Shown: positions 1 through 6,071, counted from the first letter of the stretch. The stretch: 6,908 nt of DNA from Candidatus Hydrogenedentota bacterium (GCA_035416745.1 DAOLNV010000083.1:1-6908), one strand, 5' to 3'. Notes: generated by a model not told the origin, from the letters alone. A program made the numbers and translations.

Positions 1-4
1 CGCC

Positions 5-1462
5 CTACTCCGCCGCGAGTTCGGCGAGCTGCTGGAAAAGCGTGGATACGATAGTCGGCTCGGAGTCTACGGCAACCTTGCTTGTTCCCAGCCAGGTTTC
101 GTATCCGCCCAACGCGTGTTGCGCGGGCGTCGGCAGGTACCCGAAACCGCCATTGGCTTGCGAGATGGTAAAGGTGACCGGAAGCGGGCTCTCAGCCTTG
201 ATGCGCAGTCCCGTTTCCGCAAATGTCTCGAACGGGATCCCGGCAATGCCCAGGTCGCCGATACGCAATGCCTGGACCCAGATATCCACGGTGTCCGGAC
301 ATTCCCTGAGGTTCAACGTGCGCTGTGCGTAAGAACGCTTGACGATGCCCACCTCGGCTTCGGGCTTGCCGAGAATGTCATTGGCCCACTGCACCTGGGC
401 CTCATCGGGTTTGCGCAGGCCCAGCGTCAGCTTGGTCAGCCGGCCGCCGAGTTTCACCTGGTCCTTGAATTCGATGGTCTGATATGCCCGGAAAACCTCC
501 GCCGCGACGATATTGGCGACCCGGTACATCTGGTCGTAGGGCTCGCGCTTTGGACGCGGCTGACTGTGATTGATGTTGTTGACGTCTCCGCTCGTGCCGT
601 TGGACAAGATGCCCACGAAGGGCGGTTCAAGCCGGTCTGCGCCGAGCAAGTCCTGGATACGGTCAGTAAAGACGCCGTAGTAGTCCGCGGAAATGTGCCC
701 GCCGGGCACGCCGCCCACGTAGTGCAGCGAGTAGTTCGCCAGAAGCGCGATCGGCCGCCCTTCCACGGACCGTACCGCCAGAAACACGATCCCGGGGTCG
801 GTTGGTCCGGCCGGCTTCACCAAAGATGCGTGCCCCCCCGGCGGATTCATGCGTACCTGGTCCTGCGCGCCATACGGGCTAACCATCAGAGCAGGATCGC
901 TCATGTACCATCGTCGGTTGAAGACCTGGTCCGGTTCTTCACCTTTCCCCCAGCCGACCTGGGCCGGTTCGAGATTGTTGATGGCGCACTGAACGCCGTC
1001 GACGATACGGTCCGCCAAGAACCGCTGATACTGAGTAAGCTCCCCGTAAACCCCGGGACATTTCGATACTCTTGCGGGCGGCCCCGAATGCGTATGGGTA
1101 GACGCCATGAACAAGTGTTCGGGGGGAATTCCAGTGATTTCCTGAAGCCGTTTCTTCGCCTCGTCAAATACGTTCTGATCAATGCCCAGGTTGTCGCAGA
1201 TCACGATGGCCAGACGCCGTTCGCCGTTGTCGAGCACCAGACAGCGCACGTGCAGGTCATCATGAATGTGGGTGGCTTTCGGGACTTCAAAGTTACCCAC
1301 GATGTCGCACCCCAGCGGCGGCGTGATATTTGCCTTGGCTGCGCCCGCCCGCAACACCGGCGCTTCCGTTTCCGCCGCATTGCCTGCCATCGCGAACAGA
1401 CACGCCGCTGCCAACAGACCAAGTCCGAATTGCATAACAGAATTGAGCTTCAACGAGTTCAT
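5..1462 (-). CDS. Secreted neutral/alkaline ceramidase-like hydrolase (N-terminal domain only)
   Basis: The 485-residue protein starts at ATG 1462, with a full Shine-Dalgarno AAGGAGG (1475-1469) six bases upstream, and ends in TAG. Residues 1-30 form a signal peptide with a hydrophobic core around 12-26 and likely cleavage near AGNAA/ETE, so the enzyme acts outside the cytoplasm. Family signatures seen: RAGAAKANITPP near 38-49, STHTHSGP at 121-128, a His in SLHYVGG (H247), NGTSGDVNN at 288-296, PFETF (E412), and GYLPTP...GGYE (Y442, Y454). In characterised neutral ceramidases the His, Glu and Tyr positions bind zinc, and Ser in GDVSPN is the nucleophile. Here Asn295 occupies the Ser position. 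The protein is also shorter than typical bacterial ceramidases (about 650 residues) and lacks their C-terminal immunoglobulin-like domain. I infer a zinc-dependent hydrolase of unknown, possibly non-lipid, substrate. Family is confident; ceramide cleavage is doubtful. It is divergent from the DUF169 gene. Confidence 0.88.
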   Translation of the reverse strand: MNSLKLNSVMQFGLGLLAAACLFAMAGNAAETEAPVLRAGAAKANITPPLGCDIVGNFEVPKATHIHDDLHVRCLVLDNGERRLAIVICDNLGIDQNVFDEAKKRLQEITGIPPEHLFMASTHTHSGPPARVSKCPGVYGELTQYQRFLADRIVDGVQCAINNLEPAQVGWGKGEEPDQVFNRRWYMSDPALMVSPYGAQDQVRMNPPGGHASLVKPAGPTDPGIVFLAVRSVEGRPIALLANYSLHYVGGVPGGHISADYYGVFTDRIQDLLGADRLEPPFVGILSNGTSGDVNNINHSQPRPKREPYDQMYRVANIVAAEVFRAYQTIEFKDQVKLGGRLTKLTLGLRKPDEAQVQWANDILGKPEAEVGIVKRSYAQRTLNLRECPDTVDIWVQALRIGDLGIAGIPFETFAETGLRIKAESPLPVTFTISQANGGFGYLPTPAQHALGGYETWLGTSKVAVDSEPTIVSTLFQQLAELAAE

Positions 1463-1493
1463 GGGCTGCCTCCTTGAATTGTGTTATGGCCGC

Positions 1494-1502
1494 ATTGTAG
1501 CA
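1494..1502 (-). promoter_or_regulatory. Extended -10 promoter element for the ceramidase-like gene
   Basis: On the minus strand TGCTACAAT reads as an extended -10 (TGn plus TACAAT, five of six matches to TATAAT). It would start transcription near 1487, giving a leader of roughly 25 bases before the ATG at 1462. No convincing -35 lies at the usual spacing, which is tolerated in extended -10 promoters. This is prediction from sequence only. Confidence 0.45.
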
Positions 1503-1564
1503 GAACCACTCGCACAGGGCATGGCGCAACGGCGGCGGTGCCGGCCCGGGTTCGCCGCGAGCCA

Positions 1565-1573
1565 TGGTATACT
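1565..1573 (+). promoter_or_regulatory. Extended -10 promoter element for the DUF169 gene
   Basis: TGGTATACT is an extended -10 (TGn plus TATACT, five of six matches), placing transcription start near 1580 and leaving a leader of about 43 bases before ATG 1623. No -35 is recognisable. The element sits inside a short inverted repeat, AGCCA (1560-1564) and TGGCT (1573-1577), which might be a repressor site. Confidence 0.45.
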
Positions 1574-1622
1574 GGCTTCGATTCACGGATACACCAGGCT
1601 TTGCGCCGGGAGGATCATCGCC

Positions 1623-2357
1623 ATGGAGCCCGCAAGGAAAGAACAGTTTCTCACACTTTGGAACAAGTACTTCCCGGGAGCGGACCTGCCTATAACGTTC
1701 TTCTACACGAACCAGCCCCGGGGAGCGGAACCGCCCGACGAACACCAGTGTTTTCTTGCCCAATTGGCCGATGTCCGAAGAGGACGTACGCTCTTCTTCA
1801 GCGTGGATTCGGTCGTGTGCTCGGGGGGAAAGAGGTATCTGGGCTTTTCTCAGGCGCTCATGCCCAAGTTCGAATACTTCCTTTCATGCGGCATCCCCGG
1901 CAAGATGGAAGGTGAGCGGTACAAGAAATCCCCGGAACTGGTGAAAGAATTGTTGGAGAAGGCGCCCACGTTCGTTGCCCCAGCGCCCTACGCCGTCTTC
2001 AAGCGCTGGGATTGCCTCGGACCCGACGATCAGCCGGAGGCAGTCATATTCTTCGCACGGCCGGATGTACTTTCCGGACTGTTTACGCTCGCGGGTTTCG
2101 AGGAGTCCGATCCCGAAGCCGTGGTGGCTCCGTTTTGCGCGGGTTGCGGGTCAATTGTTTGTTATCCGTATCTGGAAGGGCGTCGTGAGCAGCCTCGGGC
2201 CGTGTTGGGATTGTTCGATGTCTCCGCGCGGCCTTGGGTGCCCGCGGAAACATTGACCTTCGCCATTCCGATGCGCAAGTTCGAACGCATGGTTGACGAC
2301 ATGGACCAGAGTTTCCTGATAACCGGTTCGTGGGAGCGGGTGAAGGCCCGCCTGTAG
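1623..2357 (+). CDS. DUF169 (COG2043) family protein
   Basis: The 244-residue protein starts at ATG 1623, preceded eight bases upstream by GGGAGGA (1608-1614). The reading frame is open back to 1266, but that stretch overlaps the divergent gene and lacks a comparable ribosome site. No signal peptide or membrane segment is visible, so it is cytoplasmic. DUF169 features recognised: the Cys-containing region RRGRTLFFSVDSVVCSGG around 52-69 leading into RYLGF, FCAGCGSIVCYP at 171-182, and AVLGLFDVSARPWVP at 193-207, followed by LTFAIPMRKFERM. Seven cysteines (43, 66, 89, 131, 172, 175, 180) include a CxxC-x4-C cluster, which could hold a metal or iron-sulfur centre; this is inference. The function of the family is not established as far as I know. 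It is divergent from the ceramidase-like gene and convergent with the acyltransferase gene, so it is probably monocistronic. Confidence 0.85.
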   Translation: MEPARKEQFLTLWNKYFPGADLPITFFYTNQPRGAEPPDEHQCFLAQLADVRRGRTLFFSVDSVVCSGGKRYLGFSQALMPKFEYFLSCGIPGKMEGERYKKSPELVKELLEKAPTFVAPAPYAVFKRWDCLGPDDQPEAVIFFARPDVLSGLFTLAGFEESDPEAVVAPFCAGCGSIVCYPYLEGRREQPRAVLGLFDVSARPWVPAETLTFAIPMRKFERMVDDMDQSFLITGSWERVKARL

Positions 2358-2415
2358 AGGAAATCCGGGGAGTCTTCGGGGACACGATAGAATGGCACTG
2401 ACTTAAGCGACAACT

Positions 2416-2441
2416 GGGGGCCGGTTTTCCAACCGGCCCCC
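2416..2441. terminator. GC-rich hairpin between convergent genes
   Basis: GGGGGCCGGTT (2416-2426) pairs perfectly with AACCGGCCCCC (2431-2441): an 11-bp stem with a TTCC loop, 58 bases after the DUF169 stop. Neither strand has a T-tract after it, so it is not a classical intrinsic terminator. Its position between convergent genes fits a bidirectional terminator or mRNA end-stabilising structure. Confidence 0.55.
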
Positions 2442-2500
2442 GCTCGGCATGCCCACGCATCATTGCTCTTCTCTAGTTCTCGAGACCTTCGGCCGCACGG

Positions 2501-2526
2501 GTGGCGTGGTCACGAAACCACGCCAC
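2501..2526. terminator. Second hairpin between convergent genes
   Basis: GTGGCGTGGT (2501-2510) pairs perfectly with ACCACGCCAC (2517-2526): a 10-bp stem with a six-base loop. It lies 59 bases beyond the first hairpin and about 100 bases past the stop of the minus-strand acyltransferase gene. It also lacks a T-tract. It may terminate that transcript, or be part of a dispersed palindromic repeat. Confidence 0.45.
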
Positions 2527-2548
2527 AGCGGGAGCGCCACAGCCGGAG
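2521..2548. repeat. Two-copy 14-base tandem repeat
   Basis: CGCCACAGCGGGAG (2521-2534) is followed directly by CGCCACAGCCGGAG (2535-2548), with one mismatch. The first copy overlaps the right arm of the adjacent hairpin, so repeat and hairpin form one composite element. The remainder of the 2358-2625 gap shows no credible gene on either strand. Confidence 0.55.
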
Positions 2549-2625
2549 GGAGCGTGCGCGCGTTTCTTACCACAGGTGTCTTGGGCATTCACACTGACAA
2601 TTGAGTATTGTGTCCCCAGAATTGC

Positions 2626-3780
2626 TTAGACCCGGATAAACGTTCCCTTGCGGTAGAGGTAGAGCAGGATCAGCCAAACAATCAGGAACCCGGTGAACGC
2701 GATGACGAAGGGACCAGCCTGTCCCAGTTTCGCGGCCAGCCCGCCGACGAGGTCTTCGCTGATGTGGCGGAAATCGATGAGATGTGTCGCGACGTACACG
2801 GCGATGGCGTTCATGCCAATTACAATGAATGGGAACGCCCATTTCCGGTATTTCTTCACGTCGATGACCCAGTAAAAGCCCGCGAGCAAGAGGTAGCTCA
2901 ATCCGCCGGCCCACAGGACCATCGAGCTTGTCCAGATGTGCTTGATAATGGGGAACCATATCCCCCATATCCACCCCGCTGCAAGACATCCAACGCCGGC
3001 CGCCAGGAGGGTGAGGGCTTTGTTGTTGGGCGTCCGGTCTGAGCGCAGCACGTGTCCTCCCAGAGCGCCGAGCAGGACGCTTGCGGCGAACCCCAAGCTG
3101 CTGAGCACCCAGGTGTAGGTCGTGCCGTCGCGGAACCGGCCCAGGACCGCCTCGTCAACGTACATGGCCAGATTGGCAGCTGGTTCCAGCACGCCTGCGC
3201 CGTGCCCGGGAATGGGGACAAACGCCATCAGCAGCCAGTATGCCACCAGCAGGGCGCCGGTGGCGAGCATCTGCCCCCTGACGGACACGGTCAGCATCAG
3301 GATGGTGGCAACGAGATATCCCGACGCGATGGATTGCAGCGTATTCGAGTATACGTGCAACTTGGACAGGTCGAATTCCAGGAGGTTGCCCTGAACCATC
3401 ATGCCCAGCACCCAGAGAAGAAGGATTCTGCGCGCAAGCCGAATATACAGTGCTTTCTTGTCTTTCTTGTCTCGGCCTGTTCCCGTCCACTTCGAGAGTG
3501 AAAAGGGCAGGGACGCGCCGCTTACGAACAAGAACAGCGGCATGATGAGGTCCCACCCCACAAACCCTTTCCACGCGACATGGTCGAACTGGCGGGCGAG
3601 CCAGTCCGGCACGGGATTGACGAATATTGCCACAAACGAGAGAAACAGGGCATCGCCCCCAATAATCCAGAACATGTCGAACCCTCTAAGCGCGTCTATC
3701 GAGGCAAGGCGTTCGCTCCGAGCCGCGGGTACGCCGGGCTCGGAATTCTTCGACTGTTCTCTTGTGGCGGCGACGCTCAT
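2626..3780 (-). CDS. DUF5009/COG4299 membrane acyltransferase (heparan-alpha-glucosaminide N-acetyltransferase-like)
   Basis: The 384-residue integral membrane protein starts at ATG 3780, with AGGAG (3791-3787) six bases upstream, and ends in TAA. After a charged N-terminus comes the family signature ASIDALRGFDMFWIIGG (26-42). About ten hydrophobic segments follow, near 36-54, 73-92, 115-132, 150-166, 170-190, 224-244, 255-277, 285-306, 314-333 and 357-377. FDHVAWKGFVGWDLIMP (65-81) matches the segment of human HGSNAT that carries its active-site histidine; here this is His67. HGSNAT passes acetyl from cytosolic acetyl-CoA across the membrane to terminal glucosamine. A similar acetylation of exported or periplasmic sugars is inferred here; donor and acceptor are not shown by sequence. 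It lies 272 bases after the GH39-like gene on the same strand, with its own ribosome site and possible promoter, so co-transcription is uncertain. Confidence 0.87.
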   Translation of the reverse strand: MSVAATREQSKNSEPGVPAARSERLASIDALRGFDMFWIIGGDALFLSFVAIFVNPVPDWLARQFDHVAWKGFVGWDLIMPLFLFVSGASLPFSLSKWTGTGRDKKDKKALYIRLARRILLLWVLGMMVQGNLLEFDLSKLHVYSNTLQSIASGYLVATILMLTVSVRGQMLATGALLVAYWLLMAFVPIPGHGAGVLEPAANLAMYVDEAVLGRFRDGTTYTWVLSSLGFAASVLLGALGGHVLRSDRTPNNKALTLLAAGVGCLAAGWIWGIWFPIIKHIWTSSMVLWAGGLSYLLLAGFYWVIDVKKYRKWAFPFIVIGMNAIAVYVATHLIDFRHISEDLVGGLAAKLGQAGPFVIAFTGFLIVWLILLYLYRKGTFIRV

Positions 3781-3799
3781 GGGAATCTCCTGATGCTCG

Positions 3800-3828
3800 A
3801 TGTTAACTGTGCATGCACGATGTCACAA
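3800..3828 (-). promoter_or_regulatory. Weak candidate promoter of the acyltransferase gene
   Basis: On the minus strand TTGTGA (3828-3823) and TAACAT (3805-3800) stand 17 bases apart, each matching four of six consensus positions. Transcription would start about 15 bases before ATG 3780, which leaves a very short leader around the AGGAG site. The match is modest; the main support is the palindrome centred in the spacer. Confidence 0.25.
3809..3818. promoter_or_regulatory. Perfect palindrome, possible operator
   Basis: GTGCATGCAC is a perfect 10-bp palindrome lying in the spacer of the candidate promoter. CGATGT occurs on both sides (3798-3803 and 3818-3823) exactly 20 bases apart, about two helical turns. 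This suggests, but does not show, a regulator site for the acyltransferase gene. Confidence 0.3.
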
Positions 3829-3934
3829 TCCCCAAACACGTAGATGCATTCAAACGCCCGGTCAGATGGATGGCCTTGCCGCATCCCCCTGCAGAGTTCT
3901 GCACGTCCGCGTTCTACGCAAATGGCAGCCAGTA

Positions 3935-3950
3935 TCCACAAGTCTGTGGA
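3935..3950. repeat. Small inverted repeat in the 3781-4052 gap
   Basis: TCCACA (3935-3940) and TGTGGA (3945-3950) form a 6-bp stem with a 4-base loop, about 100 bases past the stop of the GH39-like gene. No T-tract follows on either strand. Nothing coding is credible in this 272-base gap. Confidence 0.3.
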
Positions 3951-4052
3951 AGAACTTCAACTTTCCGAAGCCGGGCCCCAAGGAGACGCCGTGTCCATCC
4001 CCCCGCCATCCTGGCAACGATCGCTTCTTCGAATCACGCGAGCCCATTCAGT

Positions 4053-5996
4053 TTAGGGGTTCTTCGGATTCGTTCCGGGCGGCAGCCCGATAGGCCCGGG
4101 AATCTTGAGACACCAGGCACTGAAGGCGGGCATGTGGAAACCGGCTTCGCCTTCCGGCGAGAAGAAAAGGCCGCTGCCGGACGTGACCGTCTTTTGGTCG
4201 CAGTAGAGGTATTCCACGGGCAGTTCGAATCCCGAGTAGGGCGCCGCGGCGAAGGGGTCCAGCGTCACGCGGACCTCCCGGTCGGTTTCCGTCGTGTTCA
4301 CCATCACCAGGGCATGGCCGCTGCGCCCGTCGAAGGTGGCCAGCGCCTCGATACCTGAGTTCGTGTCGTCAAGAATGACCGTGCTCGCGGGGCTTCCTGC
4401 AATGTGGCGATTCACGAAATCGTGTACTCGCGCCAGCGGCCGCACATTCACGGCATCGGCAGGCAAGGCGCTGCTCTGAACGCCAGCTTGCACGGCGAAC
4501 GTGTCATCCGGGCCAAACATGCCGCAATCGTAGGCGCGAACGTTGTACAGCACCCCGCTGAAAGCTCTGCTCTGGCCCAGATAGACGAGGGCAAGGGCAT
4601 TCCAGACTCCAGCGACAGGCGCCGCGAGCCTCAGGTCAGGCGGCTCCCATGCATGGAAGTTCATCTGGTACGACGAGACCATCACCGGAAGCTCTCTGCC
4701 GAGAATCTCACGAGAAAGCGCGCGGCTTGCCTCAACCTGTTTACGAAGCTCTTTCGTGCGTTCGAACAGTTGCGGAAAGGGGTAATCCGCCCTGCCCGAT
4801 ACGAAGAGGTTCCACGCGATGAAATCGAGTTCTCCACATTCGCGGAGGAGCGCTTCGATGATCACGCTGTCGGGCCAGCAGTCTACGGGGCCGCCCACCA
4901 AAAGATCTGGATTGACGGCCTTCACATTTCGGACGAGCCGGCTGTAGTGCCGCGCAAAGGACTGGGGATTCTCCCGCCAGTACTTTTGTCCGGGCCATTC
5001 GTCGCAGCACATCCAATATTTGACGAAGAGAGGTCCGGGCCTGCCATAGCGCTCGGCAATCTGCGTCAGCGCTTCGCTCGACCGGTTGAACTGGTCCTCC
5101 GCGGGCTCACTCTTGCCGTCCCATCCCTGAATCCACCACTGGGGCAAGAAGGCAAGCTCCTCGACCTGCCACACTTCCTTGGATTTCCGGAGGAACTCGT
5201 CTATAGGACCGAAGTTCCACCACAACCCGTTTTCATCGGGCTCGCGCCGGGCGGTTTCGAGCAATACGAGAAGGTTCTCAGCGAAGAATCTACGCATCGT
5301 GTCGTCCCAGGCAGGGAGAGCCGGGCAGTGACGGGCCGCGAGGTGGCAGTTGGCGCTCGCAAGGTAACGGCTTACGCGAGGACCCTGTGCGTCCGCCTTG
5401 ACAGTCACATGAACGGGCGGAACGGCTTCGGCAGGCTCCTCCAGTGGGGGGGCTGCATCCTGAACGGCTTCTTCGCCCGGTCCCACAACGCTTCGGTAGA
5501 TACCGGAAGGCTGGAACAAAGCGTCAGGCGTGAACAGGAGGCAGTCGATGGCATATTCGCCGAGGTTGGGGGTCAATGGGCATGCGGCGGCGACAGTCAA
5601 TGGCCCCTCTTCCGGCGCAACCGGACCCAGGGAATGCCACGCCCAATGCGGCGTTTGCGTATTGTGCCAGGCAAAATCTCCGTTGTGCTTTGCAATCCCT
5701 ACGTTCACACCGGTGCACCGGACCCAGAGGATGCAGCCGGGATGCTCCGATGGAATCTCCAGTCGCGTAACCTCCACCTGCCGCCGGTCTCCAATACCGG
5801 CCGGATCGATGGTCACGCGCAGCCCGGCACTCGAGAATATGCTGTCCGAGACGACAAGAGCCGGGTCCGTCATCATCCCGTCCTCGGCCTCCACGCATAT
5901 TGCGTCCGAGGGAACCTGGGCCATAACCGAACCTTGCAGCGCTACAACCGCCAATGAGATTCCAAGAGCAGCCCGGAGAAGGTGTGTCTGCGTCAC
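4053..5996 (-). CDS. Secreted GH39-like (clan GH-A) glycosidase-family protein
   Basis: The start is taken as GTG 5996, because AAAGGAA (6010-6004) lies seven bases upstream and the first codons give a clean signal peptide (THLLRAALGISLAVVALQGSVMA, about 4-26). The in-frame ATG at 6131 has no ribosome site and would bury that peptide. The 647-residue product has a beta-sandwich-like N-terminal domain (about 34-155, beginning CVEAEDG, resembling carbohydrate-binding modules), a Pro/Glu-rich linker (172-196), a TIM-barrel region (about 205-480) and a C-terminal beta domain (about 500-632). Glu333 in YWMCCDEWPG matches the WNEP acid/base motif of GH39-type enzymes. The strand where a nucleophile Glu is expected reads LPVMVSSYQMNFHAW (436-450), with Ser441-Ser442 instead. 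The fold is inferred from motifs; the substrate is unknown, and it may be inactive or use another residue. The gene is divergent from the oxidoreductase gene. Confidence 0.75.
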   Translation of the reverse strand: MTQTHLLRAALGISLAVVALQGSVMAQVPSDAICVEAEDGMMTDPALVVSDSIFSSAGLRVTIDPAGIGDRRQVEVTRLEIPSEHPGCILWVRCTGVNVGIAKHNGDFAWHNTQTPHWAWHSLGPVAPEEGPLTVAAACPLTPNLGEYAIDCLLFTPDALFQPSGIYRSVVGPGEEAVQDAAPPLEEPAEAVPPVHVTVKADAQGPRVSRYLASANCHLAARHCPALPAWDDTMRRFFAENLLVLLETARREPDENGLWWNFGPIDEFLRKSKEVWQVEELAFLPQWWIQGWDGKSEPAEDQFNRSSEALTQIAERYGRPGPLFVKYWMCCDEWPGQKYWRENPQSFARHYSRLVRNVKAVNPDLLVGGPVDCWPDSVIIEALLRECGELDFIAWNLFVSGRADYPFPQLFERTKELRKQVEASRALSREILGRELPVMVSSYQMNFHAWEPPDLRLAAPVAGVWNALALVYLGQSRAFSGVLYNVRAYDCGMFGPDDTFAVQAGVQSSALPADAVNVRPLARVHDFVNRHIAGSPASTVILDDTNSGIEALATFDGRSGHALVMVNTTETDREVRVTLDPFAAAPYSGFELPVEYLYCDQKTVTSGSGLFFSPEGEAGFHMPAFSAWCLKIPGPIGLPPGTNPKNP

Positions 5997-6002
5997 TTCA
6001 TC

Positions 6003-6071
6003 GTTCCTTTCCGCTTTCGATTCCCTGCCATACGTCGCCGGAGCCGCCTGTCGGAGGAACACGGCGTTCCT
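6003..6071 (-). promoter_or_regulatory. Leader with mutually exclusive pairings, possible translational switch
   Basis: On the minus strand AGGAAC occurs at 6071-6066 and again at 6008-6003 within the Shine-Dalgarno site, with the complement GTTCCT between them at 6060-6055. GTTCCT can pair with the first copy (6 bp, 5-base loop) or with the second, hiding the ribosome site. The second helix gains three more pairs (CGG with CCG) across a two-base AA bulge. It works only if transcription starts upstream of 6071. No ligand or protein is indicated. Confidence 0.35.
6004..6010 (-). promoter_or_regulatory. Shine-Dalgarno site that sets the GTG start of the GH39-like gene
   Basis: AAAGGAA on the minus strand ends seven bases before GTG 5996. 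An ATG at 6001-5999 is only two bases from this site and runs into TGA after one further codon (ATG AAG TGA), with GTG overlapping it by frame shift. The GTG is therefore the productive start. Confidence 0.65.

Noticed and set aside
17..32. Possible lipoprotein signal in the ceramidase-like protein (LLAAAC at 16-21)
   Set aside because: The lipobox lacks Leu at -3 and a better signal peptidase I site follows near residue 30. The coordinates given are only the nearby gene end; the residues lie near 1400-1415.
116..1477. Long open frame of 453 codons on the plus strand opposite the ceramidase-like gene
   Set aside because: Translation is Arg/His/Val-rich with no recognisable motif, and the opposite strand has a clear family, signal peptide and ribosome site. 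It is a by-product of GC-rich codon use.
1266..1622. Upstream extension of the DUF169 frame to ATG 1266
   Set aside because: It overlaps the divergent gene and its promoter region, has no DUF169 similarity, and the ATG at 1623 has a good ribosome site.
2478..2485. 8-bp palindrome TCTCGAGA
   Set aside because: Expected by chance at this length and without supporting context.
2567..2989. Minus-strand open frame overlapping the acyltransferase C-terminus
   Set aside because: It is a frame-shifted shadow of the acyltransferase gene, rich in Arg and His, without its own start context.
3890..3903. Near-palindrome TGCAGAGTTCTGCA in the 3781-4052 gap
   Set aside because: Short, with no promoter or gene relation that gives it meaning.
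3933..3953. Pair of DnaA-box-like sequences (GTATCCACA and inverted TCTTCCACA)
   Set aside because: Eight and seven of nine matches, only one pair, no AT-rich unwinding region and no replication genes nearby; likely chance in a small inverted repeat.
4404..5957. Open frame of 517 codons on the plus strand opposite the GH39-like gene
   Set aside because: No family features or ribosome site; it mirrors the real minus-strand gene, as is common in high-GC DNA.
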